A DNA stretch of 64,000 bases from Agriotes lineatus. Lineage: Eukaryota > Arthropoda > Insecta > Coleoptera > Elateridae. The notes beneath the pieces are model-generated. The model worked only from the letters and a program-made list of their open reading frames with translations, did not search any database and was not told where the DNA came from. A program made the position numbers and the translations under genes. Within the stretch, counting starts at the first letter, position 1. Every line of letters begins with the position of its first letter. Positions 33,475 through 45,000 of the stretch are shown piece by piece. The stretch spans positions 89,731 to 153,730 of the forward strand of contig CALNHX010003285.1 of NCBI GenBank assembly GCA_940337035.1, given 5' to 3'.

Positions 33475-34410
33475 ATGGAAAAGGTGATCGATCCGATTGT
33501 AACTCCTATAGAGAAGTCTCCATGCTTGATATAGCTGTTAAAATTATCGCTAGGGTCATTCTGATTTATAAACATCATCAGGCAGCTACATGACTGCAAT
33601 GGAGAGCCGTCAGACGAGTTTTTAGTAACAGAGGGAGTAAAGCAAGGACGCGTTCTTGCGCCTACTCTATTTGCCTTGTACTTTGCGGTAGTAGTTAAGC
33701 AGGCCCTTAAAGGTGTATTGGCCATCTTTATTCAGTATAAATTTGACGGTGTGCTATACAGACGTGCCGATTGAGAAGAGATTGCGCCAAAACCGAGGTT
33801 ATGCAGCAAGACATCAGTAGAATGTGCGTAAATCCTGAGCCGATAACAATAAAAATTGACATCTCCTTAAAATAAGTCCCCCAAATCACTCGTAAGAACT
33901 TCATCAGCTTTTGGGCAGATCACATGATGTTAAGATCCGCACAAAGCTTGAAGTCTATAAAGCAGTAATTTTACCCATACTTCTTTATGCCTCAAAAACC
34001 TGGTGTCTATAGACACATCAAATTAATCGATCAGTCTCACCAAAAAATATCTTCGTAGCAGAATGAAGATCAGATAGCAGGATTACGTACGAGACTCCGA
34101 TGTTCTTAGAAGAGCAAAACTGCCACGCATAGAATCAGAATGTCAATATTTGACTCTCGAAACAAACGCTCTATTCAGAACTACTACATGGAAGCAGAAA
34201 ACCTAGGGGCCAGATGCTAAGATAACAAAATGCACTCAAGAGGACGACGAGAAGCATGAACATTCCTATAAATACCTGGAAAGAGAATGCCAGGAACCCT
34301 GAAGTAAATGACGAAATGATATAGCTAGGCAAATAGAGTACTTTGAACAAACTCTTCTCGTATCATGAGACAATAGAAGAGATGAGCTAAAAGCATTGGG
34401 CTTCAGCAGC
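33475..34410 (+). pseudogene. Heavily decayed LINE reverse transcriptase
   Basis: Around 33480-33760 the + strand reads KKGDRSDCNSYREVSMLDIA and then GVKQGRVLAPTLFALYFAVV, the RT block before the active site. Later pieces, such as TSLCLKNLVSIDTSN-like sequence near 33980 and SRITYETPMFLEEQNCHA near 34080, correspond to the thumb/C-terminal tail. Multiple stops, frameshifts and a deletion after IARVI make it inactive. Confidence 0.65.
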
Positions 34411-35380
34411 CATGTAAGAGCTCACCAGCCTCAATAATGGTATTCCTAAGATTGCCCAGTTTTAGGCATTCCGGCATTTTAGTAGCGCACTCGCGATTTT
34501 AGAAGCACACTATGAGTGCTTGAGTAAGCTTGTACATTAAATGCTTTGTCGATTGTACTGTGATATTTAAATGCCAATTATACTGTGGTTATTTATTATT
34601 TGTTACTGCTACCGATGATTGAGTTGAGCTCTCTTTCAGATTTATTGTGCTACTTGAATGTACGGATTCTCGTTCTACTACCTGGATACACTTGCTTATT
34701 TGTTAAAAATACCGTTGGCGCCCGTTTTGCATATTTTTTTTGAAAAGCTGTACGTACCGTCTCCGTAACTGAGCTGGTCGGCAGGCAATTGTCCAAGTAG
34801 CTATGTTAGGTTTGATTTTGAGAGATTAGCCAACGGTAAACCTTTTGATGATAACAAGATGTCTCTAATTACACAATTACTGGAACTGTATACATAAATA
34901 AAAATTACTAAGTTCCATTTTCTATTCCGCTTAAATATGGTGTGAAGGTGTTTTGTCATGTTTTCTAACCTAAAAGCATTTGGTAAGCATAACCTCAAAT
35001 GTAAACCTCGTTTAAACACAACAAAGTAATTTTTCGACGACCACTACAAAAAATGCCAAAAATGGCATGGCTTGGTGTTACTGAAAGTGACACATTGCAC
35101 AGGTCACCTGAAAAGGTCACGTGGAGCGTACGTTTTCCGTCTTGTAACACTAGTGTGACATGGTCTCCCGTAGCAACTAAAATGGGTGAGAGCGTCACGG
35201 CCAATTCGGCATAAAACAGTGCGCAAGTCGCGAAACAAGCCGGTTCAAATATCTAGTAAGCTAATGTCACAGAAATAGTATGACAATTTACGTTGATGTT
35301 TAAACAATAATTGTTTCATTTTGTGGTTAAAAGTGGTAAATTTGGTTTATATTATAAAGAATCAATAGTATATTGGTGGT
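34411..35380. other. No gene recognised
   Basis: Two minus-strand frames (34801-35019, 34995-35204) have no recognisable motifs. I see no further structure. Confidence 0.35.
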
Positions 35381-35382
35381 CG

Positions 35383-35530
35383 TCAGAAAAGTATAGTGTA
35401 TAACACGTGCTGATTGGATATTTCACACTTCTGCGAATGAGCCACTTGCCTTCGGCTCGTGACTCAACTATCGCATTCGTGTGAAATATCCAACTTTCAG
35501 CACTAGTTAGACAATATACTATTTCCACAG
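35383..35530. repeat. Palindromic repeat with hairpin core
   Basis: Arms containing TTGGATATTTCACAC and its inverse flank the core CACTTGCCTTCGGCTCGTG at about 35443-35461. The outer ends (TATAGTGTATAAC / TTAGACAATATAC) also pair approximately. Confidence 0.65.
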
Positions 35531-35614
35531 CTAAATTGGGACAACTGTCATGGCCAACCTTCATGCCAAAAAGATGTGAACAGAGTTTACATTATGTCAT
35601 TTTCAATTATTTCT

Positions 35615-35700
35615 AACAGTATCGATCCACGGGCCGCAAAAATATTTTGGCGGGCCGCATGTGGCCCACAGACTACATATTGAACAGCCCTGGTCTACAG
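35615..35700. repeat. Probable hAT terminus fragment
   Basis: CGGGCCGCAAAAATATTTTG then GGCGGGCCGCATGTGGCCCA and GAACAGCCCTGG match the style of hAT ends that begin CAGGG and carry GGGCCGC motifs. No opposite end was found. Confidence 0.4.
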
Positions 35701-35886
35701 TAGTAATTTGTATACCAAGGCGCTGAAATTCATCTTTTTATCACGAATATGGATTTAGCTGACGAGGCTCGTAGGACTTGTACAAAACTCGAGAAAAAAC
35801 TTATTTCACAAGTAACTAGTATGATCTTATTTGTCATGTTATAGTCTGACCATCCAAATCCCGTTTTTCACTTTTAAGGTTATAAT

Positions 35887-36981
35887 TAGTGATGGGCTTA
35901 TTCGAATGAAAAATAACCGGTTATCCGGTTATTGCAATAAGCTATGTAACTCGGTTTTTGTTCCAAGTATTTGAATGAAAAATAACCTCATGCTGATACG
36001 TACTACGCTTTGAATATAAAACCTCTATTCAAAGGTACTACGTGCCATATCTCAGCGACCTACGCAGTGCTCAAAATTCTGTAAATATAAATACGTCATA
36101 ATTGGCCAATATTGTTTTAGGCAATCACGCTCGTCCTTCGGACTCGCGCAATTGCCAAACAATATATCTCGTGTAAACAGAAATGATTATTTGATAATCA
36201 AGAACCCACTAGTTGCATTATATATGAAAACACCATTTGGTTATCGCGTACCTACCTCTTATCATAAAAAATATCAAATTCTGGGGACCTGAAACCTGAA
36301 CGCCTATAAACTGCAAACGCATCAAGCTATAAAACAATTTTTTATTTGCTTACATCTCCAAAGGTTCAAAACAAGCCTTTAACCCGCCCGATTGATAAAG
36401 ATAAACGTTTTACCACTTCTTATTGCGATTAGCAAGCAGTCCCGCATATTTCTTTCTTTCTACACTTCTTAATAAATACCTCTTAATTTCCAATACATAA
36501 CACATAATGTACGGTCGGCGCCTTAGAAATCGGGCACTACACACTATTATGATATATTTTACATGTATTTTTTAAGTGCATAAACTGGGTTTTTACAGTT
36601 ATTATGGTTTTAATTGTTACGTCAGATTGTTTATTGTTTGTCAATTGTGAAATGCCATCTCACATTAATGAAGTAACCGGAGCAAGAATACTCCAAAGAC
36701 TAGAAGAACATATTACGTGTCCCAATTTGTAAGGCGCCGACCGTACATATTATGTTTTGGATCCTCTGTTATCTGCAAGTTACGATGTCGATCCAGATGA
36801 CGGTGAACCGATGTCGATGCAGATGATGGTGAACGGCCAACCGGCAAACCGGCTGACTTAATCGAAACGAATCGAGAGCCAAAATTTATTCGAATGATTA
36901 TTCAAATAATCATTCGGTTATTAATATCATTCGAATGCAAATAATTCGGTTATGAAAATTGTCCGGTTATGCCCATCACTA
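35887..36981. mobile_element. Non-autonomous hAT element with 8-bp target duplication
   Basis: Inverted ends TAGTGATGGGC (35887) and GCCCATCACTA (ending 36981) are flanked by exact GTTATAAT copies at 35879-35886 and 36982-36989. Subterminal AACCGG/CCGGTTAT and ATTCGAATGA motifs are frequent near both ends. The interior includes a piece of the 51-52-kb palindrome family (36090-36232) and a smaller nested MITE. No transposase. Confidence 0.85.
36505..36757. mobile_element. MITE nested in the hAT element
   Basis: CATAATGTACGGTCGGCGCC at 36503 and its inverse ending at about 36757 frame a ~250-bp AT-rich interior without coding content. Confidence 0.65.
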
Positions 36982-36989
36982 GTTATAAT

Positions 36990-37857
36990 GTCAAACTTGT
37001 GTATTTCTATGCAGTCTTTGTGAAAATGTATATAAAGCATCACACAACCCTATGTTAATTATTAGTACGTATATGTTAAAAAATGCAAAAGTTACATCTT
37101 AACCGCATTTTCAAATTAAACACCAAAATATTCAATTTCCCCACACGGGAAACAGAAATACACACATTACTAGAACGCTTTAGCAGGAGGGTATTACAAT
37201 GGTTAATAATGTTGATGTTCTTTCAACGTCATCTATTGCATTTATTAACCAATATGTTCCTGATAATTATCGTAGGGTTGTTAGATGCTTTAATACATTT
37301 CCACGAAGAGTGCATAGAAATAAACAAATTTGACATTATAACTTTAAAAATAAAAAACGAGAGTTGGATGGGCAAACCACGGCCTGCTGAATTGTGTGAC
37401 AAATGTCACTTTATACGGCCTGGGCATTTTTTTGAAATCCATTGTTTTAATTTCTGAGAAAACGCCAATTTTGGCCGTTTGGCGCCACATACCCACAATG
37501 ACATTTAAATGACAACGGCTGTCAAGACTAATTCGTGTTTAGAAATGATTTTTTAAATGCAGTATCAGTATGATAAGGACCTATTGTTTTGGATGTAATA
37601 TAAATATGAATAGTGTAATCTATTATTTACAGTCCATTTTTTCTTTAAATCAGCTGTCAGTGTCAAAACTTTATAAAAAACCAGACTGTGTTACCCTAAA
37701 TTCTGTACTTACCCACCACCTGTATAACAGTTTCCCCCATGTCAAAATTGAGGTTATGTCTGTCTAACGTAATTGAAATGTCAAACGTGCATGGTTAAAC
37801 GTTTCAATAAAATGTAAGTTTTTAATATTATAGGTTTATGTAGGATGTAGATACTTC
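36990..37857. other. No gene recognised
   Basis: A 124-codon + frame at 37083-37457 (MQKLHLNRIFKLNTK...) has no motif I recognise, and no splice sites or conserved blocks support it. I treat it as unsupported. Confidence 0.3.
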
Positions 37858-37859
37858 TA

Positions 37860-38091
37860 CCGGGTGACTAGAAATGATTGTGATTTTTTTCTTAGGTTGG
37901 CACTCTTATGTTGGTGGCACTGTAAGTCTATGTCAAATTCGAGGTTAGCAGGATAGGTTTTACGTCAGTTTTGACACAGAATGACGCAAAACCTAACCTG
38001 CTAACCTCAAATTTGACATAGACTTACAGTGCCACCAACATAAACAGTGCCAACCTAAGAAAAAAAATCACAATCATTTATAGTCACCCGG
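37860..38091. mobile_element. Near-perfect palindromic MITE with TA target
   Basis: The arms (CCGGGTGACTA..., GGTTGGCACT, GTGGCACTGTAAGTCTATGT, AGGTTAGCAGG) are almost exact inverse copies around a ~25-bp centre. TA flanks both sides (37858-37859 and 38092-38093), as expected for Tc1/mariner-type insertion. Confidence 0.85.
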
Positions 38092-38148
38092 TATATATAG
38101 AATATTTTGTAAAGCATGTTTTTTCGTACATAATGAGAGACCAGTATG

Positions 38149-38351
38149 CAGTGTTGAATCCAGGGGGGTGATCGGGGGTGAAATTCCCCCCCGGGCAGAA
38201 CAAAATTCCCCCCCGGAAACATTACCACTTCATATTTATGTTTCTTCAAATCTTTAAAATACCTAATGGGCGGATTGCGGTGAAATAGGTAAACATACCC
38301 CCCAGACGTTTCATTTTCCCCCCCGGAGTAATCAGTCTGAATTCAACACTG
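38149..38351. mobile_element. 203-bp hAT-type MITE with exact 8-bp duplication
   Basis: Ends CAGTGTTGAATCC (38149) and GAATTCAACACTG (ending 38351) are flanked by CCAGTATG at 38141-38148 and 38352-38359. The interior has several runs of CCCCCCCGG/GGGGGG. Confidence 0.85.
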
Positions 38352-38368
38352 CCAGTATGTATAGACGT

Positions 38369-39260
38369 AGATCAGGTGAAAGAAGCTGTTATGCAAACAA
38401 AATTGAAGAAAGCTCCCGGACCAGAAGGTATCTATATCTACCCAGAACTAGTAACGTACGCACCAGAAAAATTAATTACCATGCTGAAAACCCTATATCA
38501 ACGATGTATTAATGGGGAGAATATCCCACAGGAATGGAAAACATCCTATATAACTCCCATACATAAGAAACAGCCTAAAGTTGACCCAACAAACTATCGA
38601 GGAATAGCAGTCATAAATACATTGGGCAGAATATACCTCATTGAGAAAGAAATAGAAGCAAAGCAACCAGAAGAACAGGCGGGCTTTCGAGCAGGCCGAT
38701 CCTCAATAGATAACTTATTCTCGTTTAAGTTAGTACTGGAATAGTACAAAGAAACAGAGAACCACACATAGCTTTAATAGACCTCGAAAAAGCATATTAT
38801 AGTGTACCAACATCTAGATTGTGGAGGGAGATGAAGGAACTTTACATAGAACCTCCGCTTATACAAGCCACCAGGCAGCTGTATGAAAGCAATTTAACAA
38901 GAATAGAAAACGGGAAAACGTTTACCGAGACTTTCAACACAACAAAAGGTCTTTGGCAAAGATGCTGTCTATCCCCCACACTTTTTAAAATTTATTTAGA
39001 CAGAGCCCTCATGGACAAAAAAATGCCAAAATATGGGTCTACGAGTGGGAGATGACAGGCTTTTCAGTTTATACTTCGCCGACGATCAAGAATACGACAA
39101 CGCAGGACTAACAATAAATATGAAAAAATCTGAATAGCTATAGATTGGAACCAATGAACTAAACCATTTGCCACTAGAAAACGAATATATATAAAGGGTA
39201 ACAAAATGTAAATACTTAGGAGTAATTTAGGATAAAACTGGAAATAGCGATGAGGAAATT
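38369..39260 (+). pseudogene. Non-LTR reverse transcriptase fragment
   Basis: The + strand encodes VKEAVMQTKLKKAPGPEGIY, IPQEWKTSYITPIHKK, NYRGIAVINTLGRIY and EEQAGFRAGRSSIDNLFS. After a stop at 38742-38744 and shifts come DLEKAYYSVPTSRLWREM-like sequence, FNTTKGLWQRCCLSPTLF and traces of MKKSE and KYLGV near 39120-39230. The start is truncated and the end decays. This is a different family from the RTE copies at 21 and 53 kb. Confidence 0.75.
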
Positions 39261-39589
39261 ACTCCTTTTTTTCAAAGTTGAACACATTTTGTCGTTTTAA
39301 AGTTATTACATATCTTGAGTGCAGACGTCCAATGTATCTAGTAAAGTATTTACGGAAATAAATGAGAATTTAGAAAATAGGTATTTAATATGATACATTG
39401 AATATGTTCGAGACCTTCTCACAAATCGCCTTCTTAGTTAATTCAGGTTTGTCAACTTTCACCTCTTCGCCTCAGGGCCATTTTTTCACGCTCTGTGAGG
39501 GGCTGCCCACTACCTTTTTTCCGCGAAGGCATCTTTTCAAATTTGGTGCGTTAATTTTTCAACACAAACGCAATGACAGTTATGCCACA

Positions 39590-40160
39590 GAATATATATA
39601 TATATATAAACAGCTCTAAAGGCCAATTTGGCCTATGGCTTGAATCTTTTTCCTCCACGTCTTTCTGTCTTTGCACTCCATTTTGAAATCTTTGATGTCG
39701 GTTTCTTGCAGATCTTCTTCTATCTGTTGCCACCATGTTTTCTTTGGTCGTCCTTTTTTTCTTCTTCCTTCTGGTTCCTGATGTAGGGTTTTTTGTATTG
39801 GGTCATTTTCTTCTTTTCTCATTATGTGGTCTAACCACCTCAACCTGCTTTGTTTTATTCTTACGCTGATGTCAACGTCCTGGTATAACTCCTCTAATTC
39901 CTTATTCGTTCTTCTACGCCACCTCTGTTCTTCTTTCACCCCCCCGAAAATTCGTCTTAACATTTTCCTTTCCCATATATATAATTAGTTTATTTTCTGT
40001 TTGTTTAGTTGTCACCCAGGTTTCACACGCGTATGTAAGAACCGGCCTGATAATTGTTTTGTACAAATTTATTTTTATTGCTCTTGAGACACTTTTGTTA
40101 GTTAATAGATGGTTTAGTGAGCCCGCACTTTTTGAAGCACTTAATATTCTATTATTTATT
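39590..40160 (-). mobile_element. 3' fragment of an RTE-like LINE
   Basis: A 115-codon frame on - (39963-39616) has IKQSRLRWLDHIMRKEE, EPEGRRKKGRPKKTWW and RKTWRKKIQAIG, the C-terminal tail of RTE-type proteins. Upstream traces (NNYQAGSYIRV near 40040) continue the match. A (TA)n run at 39593-39609 marks the 3' end. The RT core is missing. Confidence 0.75.
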
Positions 40161-40181
40161 TCTTCTTCCTGATTTCCATGC

Positions 40182-40613
40182 CACAGAATAATACCCTAAA
40201 TCAGAATGGCCTCTCTGTGTCGGCGCTTTTGATGTCAGCATACTCAATTTTTGTGACCTTGAAATTGTCCGCCATGATCCCAGTGGTGTGCAGAGGCGGC
40301 AAATTTAAAATTATGCCCCTAAATTTTAAACTGAACAGAAATAATCCGTTCGTTTAAAGTCCATGCAATTTATATGGAAATGCACAGTACACCATGTGCC
40401 ACCAAAAGATCTATTCTGTGCACTCATATTAAATTAATATTTTAAAACCACTTGCACAAAAAAACATAACCTTCTTATAAGGGGTCATTGGCCGCCAGAA
40501 GTACACGTGTAAAATATGGAAAACAGCTGACTGCACACCACCAGAATTCGCGCATGCGCAAAGAAAAAACTAGCTGAATTTTAAGCCGACAGGCCATTCT
40601 GTATTATTCTGTG
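40182..40613. mobile_element. MITE with CACAGAATAATAC ends
   Basis: CACAGAATAATAC at 40182 and its inverse ending at 40613 are followed inward by AGAATGGCC and its inverse. The 432-bp interior has no coding content. No clear target duplication. Confidence 0.55.
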
Positions 40614-42001
40614 ATTATGCGCAATGACAGCGCCGATGACCTTGAACGGCTCGACGCTGCCAACCTACATTGTGTAATACACTATTTACTACTTTCAACT
40701 CCTCATACCAACTTGACAACACTTTGACAGCTGATTTAAAAAAAAATAGACTATAGTGTCGTGTAAGTACCTTACAGATCTATAGTTTTAATATTTTTCT
40801 TGAGAGAGGTGTGGAACTCCAAGAATTCGTAGTTGAAGACGGATTCATATTTTCCGGCAGGTATTGTTTGGATAGCTCACACATTTGCTCTAAAATAGCG
40901 CATGATATGCAGATAATCGTATTTCTTACAAATTTGGAAGATGGTTCTAGGTGGTAATAGTAATGAAGTATTTTATTCTGTGGGTTATTGCAAGGTTGTA
41001 AGTTTATGTGTAATTTATTGTAAAAAATTTAAAATTAAACATTTAAAAGTTATTTGTTTTATTAGATATCTATCTGTAAATGTAGTAATTAAAAATGTAC
41101 TAAAGGAAGTGCATTGTGATTTTATAGTCTTCGCCCAGAAGAAGTTACTCGGAAACACCTTTCTTGAAAGCTACAACTAACAATTCTTTCCCGTTGTTTA
41201 TGGATACCTATTTAAATAAAAATAGAAAATAGAAATCGCTAAAAAGGTACGTTGTTTGAAGCACCAGTACGATAATTTAAATTTAGCTTTCTGACCGTTT
41301 CCTTTGTAAAACTTAGTTGGTGGTAAATTCATGATAAGATCTTCCCCAATCGGTATATTTGCACGTTGTAGAACCGCTTTCTATTTTAACAATACCAAAC
41401 GAAATCATAGGCAATAATAGCGAATAAATTAATCAACAAATTATACTATGAACGTAAATAATGTAAATGAAAAAATACACGGAAAAACTAGCAGGAAACT
41501 GAACAAAAAAACACAATAAAAAATCAAAGTAAAAAATACACGGGAGGGTTATACTATTGTTTAAATTTTAAGAAACGTCGTAAAATTTAATCAAATATTT
41601 GCATTGTAGTCAACGTAGTAACTGATCTTACATTGCAAATTTGAAATTCCCGCTCGTGGGTATACAGCGCTCTGTGGAAAATCGCAAAACTTCACATATG
41701 CCCAGTCCGTATACAGTGATGTTTGTCAAACAATTCAGCAGGTCATGGGTCAAACTATACATTAGTTACTTATTGTGACATTACCTGTCAATAATTGTAA
41801 TCATTTCAAACTACTGTCTACTCAGCTTTTATAATACAGAATTAGACGATATTGTACTAAAATGCAATTCGGAAGATTTATGACTCTGGATGATCCATAC
41901 ACAAATTTTAACAGCTACATCTTATTTAAAATACTACATATAATTATTTTTTGTTAAGATATATAAACAAATCATATAGATATACGTATATAAATAATAA
42001 T
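40614..42001. other. Intergenic, nothing recognised
   Basis: Short + frames (for example 40941-41180) lack motifs and support. The last ~100 bp is very AT-rich and is downstream of the SPAG17 stop codon, so it probably holds that gene's 3' end processing signals. Confidence 0.35.
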
Positions 42002-45000
42002 CTAAGCATCAGTCTGATCCCTACTATCCGTCGTTCCCGGCTGGGTAAGCGTTCCTACAGTCTTGCGAACCGCCTTTAGTTTTGCATTAGTTCTAGCCGT
42101 TAAAATAGTTTTGCTAGAAGGTAAGTGTTTTACACTTTTTATCAAACATTTAGCGTCCTTATCAGAAATAGTAGCGTCAAATTTGTTCATCGCTCCACGT
42201 TTCTGCTTTTGAGGCGCTTTCATATTTTCTTCATGTATACTCAAAAGACTTTCACCTAGTTTATTCTTATGCATGACCAAGGATTCAACTGATTTTGACT
42301 GTTCGTCTGTTACAGATTGTAAACTACTGGTTTTCTTACTAGAGGCTCCGTCATCGACACGCAAAATGCATTTACTACAATTGAGCAAACTTTCTTCTGG
42401 CACAAGACGTTTGATGCTCGTCTCTCTCGGCAAAGGCTTTTTATTTGTTGGAAGTTGGTAGGAATTAGTTTCCTGAAAAATAAATTACCAGAACATTACG
42501 AATAATATTTCAAAAACTAACCTTCTTCTTTGACCGGCAAGCAGCCATTATACTGTCCATAGCTTCGTTGGGATTACGTTCTATATATGGTCCAGCCTCT
42601 TGATCGTCGGCAATCTTATTTTTCAAAGATGCTATGCTGAACATAACCATTAAACTATCTGGTTTATTCAGATCTTCTCTCTCCACTACAACAGTGTGGC
42701 CATCGGTAATTCCTACATTTTCGCTTCCCACAGAAGCCTCACTCAAACAGTAGTTAAGCAAACTGGATTCGGGAGATACTACTATATTAGGTTCTGCAAG
42801 GTTGCTTGTACTACTGGCACTGGCGTAAATATCAGACGTTATAGGTTGCAAAGACAGCGATGATAACCTTCGCATGTTAGTACTATCAATGCTACGAAAA
42901 CTAGGAAAACTGAATGGGCACTCTGTTAGACTGCGCTGGCTATATATACTGACATTTTGACGAGATCTTTCAAATTTACTGCGAATAGTACATTTTTTGC
43001 ATTTGTCATCGTTGACACTCGAGCGATTTATTTTATCAGTATCAGTGCGAGACGAGGTGGATACATGATGTTTTGAAGAATGAATATTGGTGGCCTGTTT
43101 TGCTCTTATATGAGATTGTGAGTCATCGACTGAAAGGGAACTGCTTTTCGCGGACGAATGAAAAATTTTAGTAAGGCTTGGATGGTCTTCTCTTCTAATG
43201 CTAACTTGGGAAGCTACGGCAAGACTAGTTTCGGAATGAAGATTAATTGCCGACTGATGCCCTTTAGGTTTTAAAATGTTATAAATATTAGAGTAACAAC
43301 TATAAACTGCAAAAGCAGAATCCTCGTGGTCTTCTTGAGGACTACTATGTAATGCAGACTCATTATAATTAACAACTTCACTACATTGTTCCTGTGCAAT
43401 GTCTGATGTTGGATAACATAGAGCTTCTACCATTGTAGGAGCCGGACCTTTTGTTATAATCGCTAATAATAAATTTAATTCTGGAGAGTTGAGTCGGGCT
43501 TGCACAATATTTTCAACAATTACAATTGCAGCGGCTGATATATAATCATCTTTGGGCGTTTCTTCGTTATATACTTCAAGTGCCAGTCTTACGTTGCGAT
43601 ACATTCTTTGAGCAACATAGTCAACTTTTACTGAAGAAAATGTCATTTTATCTTCGTCTTTTGTTGCAAATTTAAGCAAACTAATAATGTGGGTTTTTAT
43701 TTCTTCCAATAGTTGCATTCCTATTTCAGTTTCGCACCATGCTGGTTTCGTTAGCTGTGAAACAACATTTTGGTCCATGGAAGTAGTAGTTACAGGCACA
43801 CTACCCTTTTCAGAAAGTATCAATTGTTTATCGTTTGTTTCAGTTTTATCATTATTGTTTGATTTGGACGGTGGATAATACTCCATTTTTGCACATGTCC
43901 CAATATGGACATTTATATAAAAGGCGACTTCGTATTCCGGTATGGTCTTTAATCCCCCTAATCCTTCTAAACCATCTGAAATATTATGATCCCAATCGTG
44001 TTCACTGTCGAAACAGTGCGATAAATTACTTGAAGCCTCGTGGGGAGCACCTTCTGAACCAGATGCATTAAGCAGTGATAAATTAGAGACCGGTTTTTTG
44101 TAAAAAGTGTCATACTTTGAACAAAAATATTTCGGTACATTCCGTTGTTGTATATCAGTTTTATACTTTGCACACTCTTCTCTCCAACTATCCCATCTAA
44201 CATGTAAAGGAATAGGTGGCGTTTTGATTTCTACAACTACCTGTTCTGCTTCCAACCTTGCTTGTAACTCTTCTTCGAGTCGCTCCTTCCTTTTAGTGTT
44301 TTCAGAAACAATTTGATTCAAAAATAGATGAAATTCAATCGGAACTCGAAATGCAAGCTGTTGTTTGCTGCACATACCTACCAAAGCGGCATATATCGGA
44401 TACAAGTTTGAAAGCGCCGGTAAAGCATTAATCACCTTTCGAGTAACGTAGTAAGGCTCTACAACTGCAGTAGTTTTGGGTTTGTTCTTTGTGAGTATTA
44501 AAGTTGGTTCAACGTATGGGATAAGGTATTTCTCATCGCGTGGCTTGTTCACAACCGTTTTAAAGGTTACGGATGGAAAATTTTCAGACTCACTTGTTTT
44601 AGATACATCCGTTAATGTCGCAGGATCTGCCTTGGCTCTGATTATTCTATTTTTGTAAGCGGTAACATCCCAAAATTTACAACCATTTAAATTTCTTGAC
44701 AAAAGGTACAATTTTTGATGTTGAGACTTATCGTGTGTTTTACAACCAACTGCGTTAACCCTACTTAATCGATAATTTGTGTTTCGGTAGCATTGTCCAT
44801 CATAATTTACAATAAAAATTTTGTTAAAGCTGTCAGTAGTGCGCAACATTTCAGTATTTGCAGGAATAGGCTGTGTCTTTTCAAAAAGAGGTTTGATATT
44901 CAACGCACTTACACATTTTTGCAAGCATGTGGTACAAAATGTAGCTTCTAAAGATATTTTTTCGCTATTGATGTCTGTTCGAATTGACTCACTGATATTC

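Noticed and set aside
37083..37457. 124-codon plus-strand frame
   Set aside because: Amino-acid composition and lack of any motif or neighbouring exon give no support for a real gene.
42510..42521. SPAG17 ending at the stop codon at 42510
   Set aside because: A good donor three codons earlier and an in-phase acceptor 49 bp on give a further 156 open codons, which is the better model.
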